Assembly: GCA_903885605.1 (NCBI GenBank)
Contig: CAISJD010000117.1
Location: forward strand, 1-41,519
Length of the DNA stretch: 41,519 bases
Direction of reading: 5' to 3'
Source: an uncultured Chthonomonas sp.
Lineage (GTDB): Bacteria > Armatimonadota > Chthonomonadetes > Chthonomonadales > CAJBBX01
A program made the translations under genes and the position numbers. This document shows positions 1 to 7,536 of this stretch, one piece after another. The notes under the pieces were generated by a model. It saw nothing but the letters and a program-made list of their open reading frames with translations. It searched no databases and had not been told where the DNA came from. Position 1 is the first letter of the stretch, and the number at the start of each line of letters is the position of its first letter.

Positions 1-1530
1 GCCGGCGGCATCGACCGCGATGGCTGCGCCCAGGTCATCGCCTGAACCGCCCAGGTAGGTGCCATACTCCAGCGCGGCGCCGTCCGGGTTCAGTTTCAAA
101 ACAAAGATATCCATAGAGTCTATCAGCCATGTGTACCCTGTGACGTAGGCCGCGCCGGCGGCGTCTACGGCGATGCCCGCGCTGCCGGCATAGCTCGCGG
201 TACCCACGAAGGTGCTGTAGGCCAGGGCCGTACCGGTAGGATTCACCTTGGTAACGAAGGCGTCCCCCTCGCCGTTGTATGAGGGGTCGAAGGCGCCCGG
301 CGTGGTTGGGAAGTCGCTGCTCATCGTGACGCCCGTGATGTAGGCAGCGCCTGCGGCGTCCACGGCGATGGACATGGCGTAGTTGTCGACCGAGCCGCCG
401 AAGAGGGTGCTGTACTCCAGCGCGGAGCCTTCCGCCGTGAGTTTGGTGGCAACCACGTCACGGTCGCCGCCGTTGCGCGAGGTGTCGTAGGCGCCGGCGG
501 TGGTGGGATAGTCGCTGGAACGCGTGTATCCCGCGATGTAGGCAGCTCCGGCGCTGTCGACGGCGACGGCGAACGCCTCGTCGTGCTGGGCGCCACCCAG
601 GTACGTGCTGTAGATCAGCGCAGAGCCGGCGGGGTTTAACTTGGTGACAAAGGCGTCGACGATGCCGCTGTTGCCCGTGCGATAGCCGCTATCGGTCGTG
701 GGGAAGTTGGTCGATATGACGCCCCCGGCAAGATAGGCGGAGCCGGCGGCGTCAACTGCAACCGCGCGAGCCTGGTCGTCGTTGCTGCCGCCCAGGTAGG
801 TGCTGTACTCGAGCGTGGGATCGACGACCAGGGGGCGCGAGGCGTCATACCCGGCAACCTGGAAGGCCACCGTATTGCGCTCAAGCGTGAACGCGCAGGC
901 CACCTGCCGCCGCATGCCGCCGACGGTCTGGTAGGCATAGGGTCGGTTGAGGGTGACGTCGCCGCACGCCGTGGAGGCGATGACCTTGCCGCCCTCGCTC
1001 CGCAGGGAGCGGGCGCCCGAGACGGCCACGCGAATCTGCCGCGGATCGGCGCCGGGCTTCACCACGAAGTCGTATTCCAGGGCCTGGCCCTTGCCGGCGT
1101 AGTAGACGAGGTCGATGCCCTTGTAGACGCCCGTGAACCGGACCCCCGAGTAGGTGGGAACCCTCGTGCGCCAGGCCGTGGGGTCCTTGCCGATGAGGTA
1201 GTTGACGACGCCGGGCAGCTTGCGCACGCCCTGGGCAACGGAAGCAGGGCCGGCGCCCTGCAGGCGCATCCGGAGCGTGGCGGCCTTACCCTTGCCGCGC
1301 AGGGCGAGGACGGCCTCGGTCCGCGTCAAGAAGAGGGCGCCCTGCCGGGTGCGGGCCACGAACTGCACCTGCTTGGGCCAGTGGCCCGTGTTCCGCTCAA
1401 AGCTCAGAGGGAGGGCGGATGGCCCCACGCGAGAGGGCAATGGCGCGGGCGAGGCCGGAGCGCCGGAAGCCATGGCGCCCAGCCCCACCGCAACGCTCAG
1501 CACAAGACGAGCGCTCAGTGAACCGAACAT
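1..1530 (-). CDS. SBBP-repeat beta-propeller surface protein (3' end outside window)
   Basis: The leftward frame is open from an ATG at 1530 to the window edge (510 codons, no stop). AAGGAG lies 7 nt before the ATG. The N-terminus has a hydrophobic leader (about residues 5-25, ending near ASGAPASP), so export is expected. Residues of about 40-235 form the conserved head module of SBBP proteins (LPLSFERNTG, VPTYSGVRFTGVY, GIDLVYY, STACGDVTLNRPYAYQ, LVVDPTLEYSTYLGG). After that come SBBP repeats of about 50-60 residues with the pattern AVAVDAAGSAYLAG...TNFPTT...DAFVTKLNP, which build a beta-propeller. The family is exported; its ligand is usually unknown. It is a clear paralog of the gene starting at 40143, which points the other way. 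The family assignment is certain, the function is not known. Confidence 0.93.
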   Translation of the reverse strand, partial: MFGSLSARLVLSVAVGLGAMASGAPASPAPLPSRVGPSALPLSFERNTGHWPKQVQFVARTRQGALFLTRTEAVLALRGKGKAATLRMRLQGAGPASVAQGVRKLPGVVNYLIGKDPTAWRTRVPTYSGVRFTGVYKGIDLVYYAGKGQALEYDFVVKPGADPRQIRVAVSGARSLRSEGGKVIASTACGDVTLNRPYAYQTVGGMRRQVACAFTLERNTVAFQVAGYDASRPLVVDPTLEYSTYLGGSNDDQARAVAVDAAGSAYLAGGVISTNFPTTDSGYRTGNSGIVDAFVTKLNPAGSALIYSTYLGGAQHDEAFAVAVDSAGAAYIAGYTRSSDYPTTAGAYDTSRNGGDRDVVATKLTAEGSALEYSTLFGGSVDNYAMSIAVDAAGAAYITGVTMSSDFPTTPGAFDPSYNGEGDAFVTKVNPTGTALAYSTFVGTASYAGSAGIAVDAAGAAYVTGYTWLIDSMDIFVLKLNPDGAALEYGTYLGGSGDDLGAAIAVDAAG

Positions 1531-1766
1531 ACTTCTACTCCTTCTAGTAATCAGTGTATAGGTATCAACCGTGGTTGCCGGGTGCGCGCACCGCAGATCG
1601 GCGGGCAGGCGCAGGGCGCAACGCACACGAAAAAGAGAAGCGATCCAGGCGTCTTTGATACTTTGATGCGGCACTTGCCGGCTGACCAGCCCCCGGCCCC
1701 GGGGCAACGGGCGTCGCCATGGCCGGCCGCGTGCCGAGGCCGAGTGGGCACGCCGCCCGGAAGGGC

Positions 1767-3197
1767 CTACATGCGGAGGCATTCAGCCTTCCGTCCTACT
1801 TCGGCTACCAGCGCCTGGATGTGGGCGATCTCGATGGCGGGGTTGAGGAGGACGATGCGGAGCCAGCGGCGGCCGTTGACCATGGCCGAGGAGAGGTAGA
1901 AGCGCCCGTCGGCGAGGATGGCGTTGCGGACGCTGATCTGCAGCGCGTCGTCGCCCTCCACGCGGAAGCAGAGGATGCAGCTCTCCGGCCGCACGGCGCA
2001 TTCGAAGCCCGCCGTGGCGCTGATCAGGTCGTGTGCCGCCAGCGCCAGGTCGCACTGCCGGTCGACGTAGTCGCCCATGGCCTCCTCGCCCAGCGCGCCC
2101 AGCGCCATGAAGGCGCGGAGGCCCAGCCCCGCCTTGGTGCATTCGAACGAGCGCCGGCCGAAGTCGACGCCCGGCTGGTCCTTGTCGTGGAAGAGGTAGC
2201 TGGCCTCCTGCTGGAAGGCGCGGTCCAGCGTCCGGTGGTCGCGCACCAGCACGGCGGCGCAGAGGATGGGCGCCTGCATCATCTTGTGCGCGTCCCAGAC
2301 CAGCGAATCGGCCAGTTGGACGCCCTCGAAGAGGCTCCGCCGCCTGGGCGAGAGGAGCGCCCCGGCGCCGTGCGCGCCGTCGACGTGGAGCCAGATGCCG
2401 GCCTCGCGGCAGAAGGCGGCGACCTCGGCCAGCGGGTCGTAGATGCCCACAGCCGTGCTGCACATGTTCGCCACCAGCGCGAAGGGACGCTTGCCGGCGT
2501 CGCGCAGGCGGGCCAGGGCGGCGGGCAGGCGGTCGGCGACGATGGCGCCGCGCACGTCCACCTCCAGCTCGGAGACCCCCTTGCGGCCGATGCCCAGGAT
2601 GCCCGCGGCACGGCTCACGGAGTAGTGTGCGCCGGCAGGAGCCATGAGCGCCAGGTCGGCGGGCGCCCCCTCGTCCCAGGCCTCGGGTGCGGCGTGGTTG
2701 CGGGCGGCGATGAGCGCGGTGAGGTTGGCCAGCGAGCCGCCGTGGGTCAGCACGCCGCCGCCGCAGGGCTCGCCCTCGACCGCCATGCCGGGGTTGGCCG
2801 GTGCGGGGGTCCAGCCCACCTTCTCGAGCATCCAGTTCACCATGAAGAACTCGATGGCGCTGGAGGCGGGGCCCATCTCATAGATGCTCATGGCGTTGTT
2901 GGTGACGCCGTCCAGCAGGCCCGCCATGGAGCCCACGAGGTTGGGCGCGGAGACCTGGTGCGCCATGTAGGTGGGGCTGTGCAGGGCCGTGCTGTGGTGC
3001 AGGTAGCGCTCCGTGAAGGCCGTCAGCGCCTCGCCGCCGAGCCCGCCCTCGCGCACCCAGCGCTCCAGCCCCAGCTCGTCGATCAGTGCGCCGAGCGGCT
3101 CCTGCCGGATGACGGGCCGCGCCTGCGCCCGCGACTCCGCCACGAAGCGATCGAGCGGACCCACGACGGCGTCCAGAGACCTCATCAGGCTATCCAT
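1767..3197 (-). CDS. PLP-dependent group II amino-acid decarboxylase family protein
   Basis: This is a 476-aa cytoplasmic enzyme of the pyridoxal-phosphate-dependent group II decarboxylase fold (aromatic amino acid, glutamate and diaminobutyrate decarboxylases). Visible motifs are THGGSLANLTAL (151-162, phosphate and substrate region), HVDGAHG (271-277, with Asp273 contacting the pyridine nitrogen) and DAHKMM (302-307), where Lys305 should form the Schiff base. The length matches the family. The ATG at 3197 is supported by AGGAGG at 3208-3213, 10 nt upstream. The gene stands alone, divergent from the ATPase gene at 3368. The substrate cannot be read from the sequence; 2,4-diaminobutyrate, glutamate or an aromatic amino acid are all possible. 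The long plus-strand frame covering the same region is a codon-composition shadow. Confidence 0.92.
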   Translation of the reverse strand: MDSLMRSLDAVVGPLDRFVAESRAQARPVIRQEPLGALIDELGLERWVREGGLGGEALTAFTERYLHHSTALHSPTYMAHQVSAPNLVGSMAGLLDGVTNNAMSIYEMGPASSAIEFFMVNWMLEKVGWTPAPANPGMAVEGEPCGGGVLTHGGSLANLTALIAARNHAAPEAWDEGAPADLALMAPAGAHYSVSRAAGILGIGRKGVSELEVDVRGAIVADRLPAALARLRDAGKRPFALVANMCSTAVGIYDPLAEVAAFCREAGIWLHVDGAHGAGALLSPRRRSLFEGVQLADSLVWDAHKMMQAPILCAAVLVRDHRTLDRAFQQEASYLFHDKDQPGVDFGRRSFECTKAGLGLRAFMALGALGEEAMGDYVDRQCDLALAAHDLISATAGFECAVRPESCILCFRVEGDDALQISVRNAILADGRFYLSSAMVNGRRWLRIVLLNPAIEIAHIQALVAEVGRKAECLRM

Positions 3198-3309
3198 TCA
3201 GTCTGCGCCTCCTGTCAGACGGCGGACCGCGGACCGCCGCGCCGCCCCGACATAACGATGATACGGCCATGAAGAAGGCGATGTCACCTGCCGGGTGTCG
3301 GCCATTGTG

Positions 3310-3336
3310 TATTCATCCCTCGCGGAGGGATGAATA
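3310..3336. promoter_or_regulatory. Perfect 12-bp inverted repeat upstream of the ATPase gene
   Basis: Arms at 3310-3321 (TATTCATCCCTC) and 3325-3336 (GAGGGATGAATA) are perfectly complementary around a 3-nt GCG centre. It lies 31 bp before the ATPase start codon and 112 bp from the divergent decarboxylase start. It is more AT-rich than its surroundings. It could be an operator for a dimeric regulator, a hairpin at the 5' end of the ATPase mRNA, or an end of a mobile element. No T-run follows, so it is not a typical terminator. Confidence 0.6.
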
Positions 3337-3367
3337 TGCGGTAGACTATCCCTGACAGGAGGATGCT

Positions 3368-4681
3368 ATGGTGCGTGATGCCCTGCGGGCCCTGCTTGCC
3401 GAGGCGGTTGCCGCCCAGCCGCCGTCGTTCACCCGCCGCGATGTGCGCCTGCCCGATGTTCCGGGCAAGGCCTTCGCCGTCATCGGTATGCGTCGGTCCG
3501 GCAAGACCACCTTCCTCTGGCAGTGCCTGACCGACCGGCTTGCCCAGGGGGCGCCGCGCGAGAGCTTGTTGCTCCTCACCCTGGACGACGACCGTATCTC
3601 CGGGATCAACGCGGCTGACCTGTCGTGGCTACTGGAGGAGTACTTCCGGCTCTACCCGGCCGTCCGCGCCGGGCATACGGCCACCCTCTTCCTGGATGAG
3701 GTGCAGGTGGCGCTTGGTTGGGAGCAGTTCACGCGCCGCCTCATCGACTCGGAGCGTGTATCGCTCTTCCTGTCCGGGTCGTCGTCAAAGCTCCTCAGCC
3801 GCGAGGTGGCCACCAGCATGCGCGGTCGTGCGCTCGAGGTCCTGGTGCATCCATTCAGCTTCCGCGAGGCGCTACGCCATCAGGGCGGGGAACCGACCGT
3901 TCCGTGGGCCACCCTCCCGCCCGTCGAAAGGTCGCGGCTGGACCACGCCCTGCGCCGATACCTGGAGGCAGGGGGCTTCCCGGAGGCCCAGGGCGTGCCG
4001 GACCGTGACCGCGCGCAGCTACTCAGGGGCTATGTGGACATCGTGGTCCTGCGCGATGTCATCGAGCGGCACCAGGTCACGAACACCGCTGCCCTGCGCG
4101 CCCTGCAGCGGCAGCTTCTGGCGGCGCCGACCAGGACGGTCAGCGTGCAGAAGCTGAGCGACGCCGTGCGATCGGCCGCCATCGCCGTCTCCAAGGACAC
4201 CGTCCACGACTACCTGACGCACCTTGAGGATGCCTTCCCGTTCAGGCTCGTGCCCATCTACACTGAGTCGGAACGCCGCAGGCAGGTAAACCCGCGTAAG
4301 TGCTACCCCGTGGACCCGGGGCTCATCGCCGCCTACGAGCGCCCGGGACGGCCCAACACCGGCCTGGCGTTGGAGACCGCCGTGATGCTTGAGATGGAGC
4401 GGCGTGGCTGGGATCTGGGCTATGTGCGGACCACATCGGGCCATGAGGTGGACTTCATGGCGCAGCGCTATGGCGACAAGCCGCTACTGATCCAGGTTGC
4501 ATCCCAGGTGGACGACGGCCAGACGCTGACCCGCGAGGTCCGCTCGCTCCGCGAAGCCACGGATGAGTACCCGGAGGCACGGCCCTTGCTGGTGACCCTC
4601 GACGCCTCGCCGCCGTCCGAGCCGCTACCAGCGGGCGCGGAGTGGCGGCCGGCCGCGCAGTTTCTCCTTGAGGAGGCATAG
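3368..4681 (+). CDS. AAA_14/DUF4143 family ATPase
   Basis: This is a 437-aa ATPase of the AAA_14 plus DUF4143 family, common in archaea and bacteria, often horizontally acquired, with no settled function. The Walker A motif is GMRRSGKTT (40-48, Lys46). Walker B is TLFLDEVQ (Asp110, Glu111), followed by a sensor-like LFLSGSSSKLLS. The C-terminal half carries the DUF4143 signature, including LETAVMLEMERRGWDLGYVRTTSGHEVDFMA, which resembles a PD-(D/E)XK nuclease-fold core. AGGAGG at 3357-3362 lies 5 nt before the ATG. Immediately after the stop begins a decayed copy of the 3' end of the CBM9 gene (4685-4825), and a VapBC-like pair follows, so this gene belongs to an accessory patch. A membrane or defence role is speculation. 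Confidence 0.9.
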   Translation: MVRDALRALLAEAVAAQPPSFTRRDVRLPDVPGKAFAVIGMRRSGKTTFLWQCLTDRLAQGAPRESLLLLTLDDDRISGINAADLSWLLEEYFRLYPAVRAGHTATLFLDEVQVALGWEQFTRRLIDSERVSLFLSGSSSKLLSREVATSMRGRALEVLVHPFSFREALRHQGGEPTVPWATLPPVERSRLDHALRRYLEAGGFPEAQGVPDRDRAQLLRGYVDIVVLRDVIERHQVTNTAALRALQRQLLAAPTRTVSVQKLSDAVRSAAIAVSKDTVHDYLTHLEDAFPFRLVPIYTESERRRQVNPRKCYPVDPGLIAAYERPGRPNTGLALETAVMLEMERRGWDLGYVRTTSGHEVDFMAQRYGDKPLLIQVASQVDDGQTLTREVRSLREATDEYPEARPLLVTLDASPPSEPLPAGAEWRPAAQFLLEEA

Positions 4682-4684
4682 CCT

Positions 4685-4825
4685 TCGCCGCGCGCCGGGC
4701 CGGCTCGCCGCGCACTGCCGAGGGGCGTGTGGGTGTCGTAGACGCCGTGCGGGGTCCAGCACCAGGCGGCTTGCGCCTGCTTGTCGGCCACGTCGAGGAG
4801 GTGGAAGCGGCCGAGGAGGAGGCGC
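4685..4825 (-). pseudogene. Decayed second copy of the 3' end of the CBM9-like gene
   Basis: This 141-bp stretch matches 5504-5679, the last part of the CBM9-like gene plus about 28 bp beyond its stop, with a handful of substitutions and a deletion of about 35 bp that removes the original stop region. In the minus frame it still encodes LLDVADKQAQAAWCWTPHG, against V in place of the first A after KQ in the intact gene. The other differences are also coding-compatible (M to T, Q to H, F to L). It has no start and is not a gene. It begins 3 bp after the ATPase stop and ends 6 bp before the PIN toxin stop codon, so the toxin/antitoxin pair sits precisely between the two copies. Confidence 0.85.
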
Positions 4826-4831
4826 GGCTGA

Positions 4832-5233
4832 TCAGGGCGCCGCGAGCGCGTCGTTGGTCACGAAAAGGCCGCAGCCGCTGAGCATGGCCGTTGCCGCGTG
4901 GATAGCGTCCGGCGCCCTGAGCGGTGGAATGGCGGCTCGCAACCGTGCGGCCTCGCGCAGCACGTCCCGCGTTACCGGCAGCAGAAGCGTGTTGGGGCGG
5001 CTCCAGAGCCCCTCGCGGTCGCGCTCCAGAGCCGCATCGGCGGCGCGCATCGGACCGACGAGGGTCTCCAGCAAGGTCAGTTCGCTGCTCACAACCGTTA
5101 CGGCGTTCGCCGCGGCGGCGGACCAGAGCGGCATACAGGCAGGACCGTACCTCGGGTGCCGGTCCACGGTGTAGATGACTATCTGCGCATCAACATAGAC
5201 AAGACCCTCGCTCGGAACGCTCAGCGATCCCAC
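4832..5233 (-). CDS. PIN-domain ribonuclease toxin (VapC-like)
   Basis: This is a 133-aa PIN-domain protein, the expected size for a VapC toxin, which cleaves RNA using Mg2+ or Mn2+ held by acidic residues. Visible acidic motifs are VYVDAQIVIYTVDRHP near the N-terminus, ELTLLETL in the middle, PPLRAPDAIHAA and FVTNDALAA near the C-terminus. I chose the GTG at 5233 because it overlaps the end of the antitoxin gene (stop 5221) and is preceded by GAGGAGAGG at about 5 nt spacing. A longer frame reaches ATG 5275 but would lie inside the antitoxin. Translational coupling to the antitoxin is likely. The TGA lies 6 bp from a duplicated fragment of the neighbouring gene. Confidence 0.88.
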   Translation of the reverse strand: MGSLSVPSEGLVYVDAQIVIYTVDRHPRYGPACMPLWSAAAANAVTVVSSELTLLETLVGPMRAADAALERDREGLWSRPNTLLLPVTRDVLREAARLRAAIPPLRAPDAIHAATAMLSGCGLFVTNDALAAP

Positions 5234-5475
5234 GAGAGCCTCTCCTCGGTCAGTTCGCGCATGATTGCGTCCCACTCGGCCGACGTATGTCGGTCCTTGG
5301 GCAGTGACTCGATGTAGTCGAGGACGCTGGGCGCGTTTGCGGGCGCCGACGGAGCGCTGAGCGGATCGCGGAGAACGATCAGCTCAACGACCGAGCCCTC
5401 CGGCAGTTCCGGAGTGGTCACTTCGATCCGGCTTCCCGGGAGCACCGTAGCGGTGCGTCTGAGTGCAACCACCAT
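5221..5475 (-). CDS. VapB-like antitoxin (AF2212/DUF104-like)
   Basis: This 84-aa protein has a short beta-rich N-terminal DNA-binding-like part (VLPGSRIEVTTPELPEGSVV) and a C-terminal tail (SLPKDRHTSAEWDAIMREL ending in ERLSWDR). That tail is typical of the toxin-wrapping region of VapB antitoxins of the AF2212-like kind. The ATG at 5475 has AGGAGG at 5485-5490, 9 nt upstream. A longer frame upstream would read through the neighbouring gene and is rejected. The gene overlaps the PIN toxin by 13 bp, the classic antitoxin-first order. The pair is probably autoregulated from a promoter just upstream (TATACT at 5497-5502). Confidence 0.85.
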   Translation of the reverse strand: MVVALRRTATVLPGSRIEVTTPELPEGSVVELIVLRDPLSAPSAPANAPSVLDYIESLPKDRHTSAEWDAIMRELTEERLSWDR

Positions 5476-5496
5476 TTCGGCTTCCCTCCTGAGGGC

Positions 5497-5502
5497 AGTA
5501 TA
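5497..5502 (-). promoter_or_regulatory. Candidate -10 box of the VapBC-like operon
   Basis: On the minus strand this reads TATACT, a close match to TATAAT, 21 bp before the antitoxin ATG and next to its AGGAGG. It falls exactly at the border of the duplicated block that starts at 5504. No convincing -35 hexamer was seen in the GC-rich sequence upstream. Confidence 0.4.
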
Positions 5503-5531
5503 CTCGCCGCGCGCCGGGCGGGCTCGCCGCC

Positions 5532-6353
5532 TCAGCCTACGACCTCCCCGCTGAACCGGACGGGCGTGAAGCGGTGGGGCATGTGGGTGTCGTAGACGCC
5601 GTGCGGGGTCCAGCACCAGGCGGCTTGCACCTGCTTGTCGGCCACGTCGAGGAGCTGGAAGCGGCCGAGGAAGAGGCGCCAGACGTCGCCTACGCTGGGC
5701 GGCACGGGGCGGCCTCCGGCGATGAGCTCCATGCCCGCCCAGGGGAGCGCCACATGGGCGGTCCAGCCCTTGCTGCGGACGGTGCGGTCGTTCAGCGCGC
5801 CGTCGATGTGCGTGGCCGCCTGCAGGCCGGGCAGGTCCCAGTCGCGGAAGGCCCATCGGGTACCGCGCGGGTGGGTTCCCTCCCAGAAGCTCTCGGGCTT
5901 GCGGTCGTAGTCGCCGCCGAAGCTGTAGGCGCCGGGACCGAGCGGGTCGAGCCCGGCGGCGGCGAAGCGGGGATCGCGGCGGAAGGCGTCGCGCCAGACG
6001 AAGAGCACCTCGTACACCGTGCCGCGGGCGTTCATCTCGAACTCGTAGTAGCAGTCGCCGCCGTCGATGAAGACCTCCACATCGTTCTCGCGGAAGATGA
6101 TGGAGTCGCGCTCGGTGAACTGCGCCTCGGGGAAGGGCTCCTGCACCCAGAAGCCGACGTGGAGGTGCGTGTCGTCCCAGAGCAGCGCCGCCTGGGTCTC
6201 CAGGATGGCGGGCTTGCCGGTGGCCATGTCCACGAAGCAGGGCGACCGCGGCGCGGCGGACCAGTGCGGCGAGGAGAGGCTGCCGTCCAGCGGCAGCGGC
6301 CCGGAAGCGCGGAGGGCGGTGTAGGGGGTCGGCTCGGCGATGGCTTCGGTCAC
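5532..6353 (-). CDS. CBM9-like carbohydrate-binding domain protein
   Basis: This 273-aa protein resembles the carbohydrate-binding module 9 (PF06452-like) fold. The features are PLDGSLSSPHWSAAP (domain start), AALLWDDTHLHVGFWVQEP, a calcium/ligand-type stretch FRENDVEVFIDGGDCYYEFE, and a C-terminal WRLFLGRFQLLD...WCWTPHGVYDTHMP. Such domains occur in xylan and glucan-processing proteins and as stand-alone proteins. No signal peptide is visible. The GTG at 6353 overlaps the stop of the NIF3-like gene (GTGA), which argues for translational coupling; upstream in-frame starts lie inside that gene. The last 49 codons and the sequence after the stop are duplicated at 4685-4825. The duplication boundary leaves this copy intact. 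Confidence 0.82.
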   Translation of the reverse strand: MTEAIAEPTPYTALRASGPLPLDGSLSSPHWSAAPRSPCFVDMATGKPAILETQAALLWDDTHLHVGFWVQEPFPEAQFTERDSIIFRENDVEVFIDGGDCYYEFEMNARGTVYEVLFVWRDAFRRDPRFAAAGLDPLGPGAYSFGGDYDRKPESFWEGTHPRGTRWAFRDWDLPGLQAATHIDGALNDRTVRSKGWTAHVALPWAGMELIAGGRPVPPSVGDVWRLFLGRFQLLDVADKQVQAAWCWTPHGVYDTHMPHRFTPVRFSGEVVG

Positions 6354-7273
6354 GGGAGGCGCCTTTCGGATGGGAGCGGGCGGGCCTGGCGGCGGCCCAT
6401 CACGGTCCAGGTCTTCGGATGCTCGCATAGGAAGATGAACTCCACGCCGGCGAAGGTGGCCGCCAGGTGGTCGCGCAGGGCGCGGAGGCCCGGTATCTCG
6501 GAGCTGCCGTGCTCCACGGTGATGATGCCCACGCCCATCTCGGCCAGGCGCTCCCGGCACGACCAGTAGGAGGCGCCGTCGTAGCACATGATGAGGGCGT
6601 CGGCGCCCTTCTCCACCATCTCCTGGTCGGGCACCACGCAGCCGACGCCCAGGGCCGGGCGGCGGACCTTCATGCGCGGGTCGCCGATGACCTGCACGCT
6701 CTCCTCGCCCAGCGGCCGGATGCGGTCGGCCACGCGCTGGGCGAAGTCGCGGAGGGTCGTCTCGGGGATGTCGCAGGCAGCGTGCCAGCGCTTGTCGGAG
6801 CCCTCGGCGGCGCGTTTGTCGAGGCCCAGATAGCGCGCCCAGGCGTCGCGGATGCCGATCTCGGGCCAGTTGTCCCAGGTGTCATGCGCCCGGAGGATGA
6901 CGAGGCCGCTCTCGCGGAGCAGGCGGCTCTTCTCGCGGCCGGGACCGCGGTCGCGCCACTGCTGCTCCGGGGCGGCGTGCTCCCAGAAGGTGGGTTCGTG
7001 CGTCACGAGCAGGTCGCATCCGCCGGCGATGGCGGCTCGGATGTCGCTGACCGACGGGTACCAGCAGACGGCGGCCTTGCGCACCGGGCGGTCGGGGTCG
7101 CCCGCCTTGACGGTATCCACCGTGCGCGCGGGATCGACCCACGGGCTGTTACGGAGCAGGTAGTCGCGGATGTCGGTGGTGGTCGTCGCCATAGGTGCGG
7201 CCTCCAGGGGCGCGGCCAGCAGGGCCACCGCCGCCAGCGCATCGCGCCGTGTCAGTTCGTGGGCCGAAGCCAC
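6350..7273 (-). CDS. NIF3-like dinuclear metal protein with possible Tat leader
   Basis: This 307-aa protein belongs to the NIF3/DUF34 (YbgI) family, a widespread fold that binds two metal ions and is of uncertain biochemical role. Metal-site motifs are DLLVTHEPTFWEH (about 87-99), RAHDTWDN in the middle and a C-terminal VEHGSSEIPG, where the H-x3-E pair is typical. From the GTG at 7273 the N-terminus reads HELTRRDALAAVALLAAP, like a twin-arginine export signal. NIF3 proteins are normally cytoplasmic. An alternative ATG at 7192 has GGAGG 8 nt upstream and would give an ordinary cytoplasmic protein. The choice of start therefore decides the location. The gene ends with a GTGA overlap into the CBM9 gene. 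Confidence 0.85.
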   Translation of the reverse strand: MASAHELTRRDALAAVALLAAPLEAAPMATTTTDIRDYLLRNSPWVDPARTVDTVKAGDPDRPVRKAAVCWYPSVSDIRAAIAGGCDLLVTHEPTFWEHAAPEQQWRDRGPGREKSRLLRESGLVILRAHDTWDNWPEIGIRDAWARYLGLDKRAAEGSDKRWHAACDIPETTLRDFAQRVADRIRPLGEESVQVIGDPRMKVRRPALGVGCVVPDQEMVEKGADALIMCYDGASYWSCRERLAEMGVGIITVEHGSSEIPGLRALRDHLAATFAGVEFIFLCEHPKTWTVMGRRQARPLPSERRLP

Positions 7274-7276
7274 GCC

Positions 7277-7468
7277 TCAGGGCCTGCGGGGCGGTTTGGC
7301 ATCCGGATCGGTGTCGCGCCTGGCGGGTTCGGCAGGCTTTGGCGGCTCCGGGACGGCGTCGGGAACCGTCGGCACGCCCCAGCGGTCGTAGATGGCCTCC
7401 ACGGCCTGGCGCAGGTCTCGCTTACCGATGATACCGCCCGGGCCGAGCGGCGTAGCTGGACGCTTCAT
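7277..7468 (-). CDS. Small proline-rich hypothetical protein
   Basis: This 63-aa protein has an ATG at 7468 preceded by GGAGGT at 6 nt spacing, and ends 3 bp before the NIF3-like GTG start, so it looks like a genuine operon member. The N-terminal half (GPGGIIGKRDLRQAVEAIYD) could be one helix. The C-terminal half is rich in Pro, Asp and Arg and probably disordered. No signal peptide or membrane segment is present. I do not recognise a family. Confidence 0.6.
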   Translation of the reverse strand: MKRPATPLGPGGIIGKRDLRQAVEAIYDRWGVPTVPDAVPEPPKPAEPARRDTDPDAKPPRRP

Positions 7469-7480
7469 GTCGCACCTCCA

Positions 7481-7499
7481 CTCCTGTTACGCACAGGAG
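7481..7499 (-). promoter_or_regulatory. Hairpin in the 5' leader of the 63-aa gene
   Basis: CTCCTGT at 7481-7487 and ACAGGAG at 7493-7499 form a 7-bp stem with a 5-nt loop. It lies just upstream of the ribosome binding site of the 63-aa gene on the minus strand and itself contains an AGGAG. It could modulate initiation or end the upstream transcript; there is no T-run. Confidence 0.3.
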
Positions 7500-7536
7500 C
7501 CCCGCCCGGTGTCACGCGGGTCCTGGCCGAAGGGGC

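Noticed and set aside
1719-3272. 517-codon plus-strand open frame
   Set aside because: Antisense to the PLP decarboxylase, which has motifs, a ribosome site and the family length; high GC keeps the opposite frame open.
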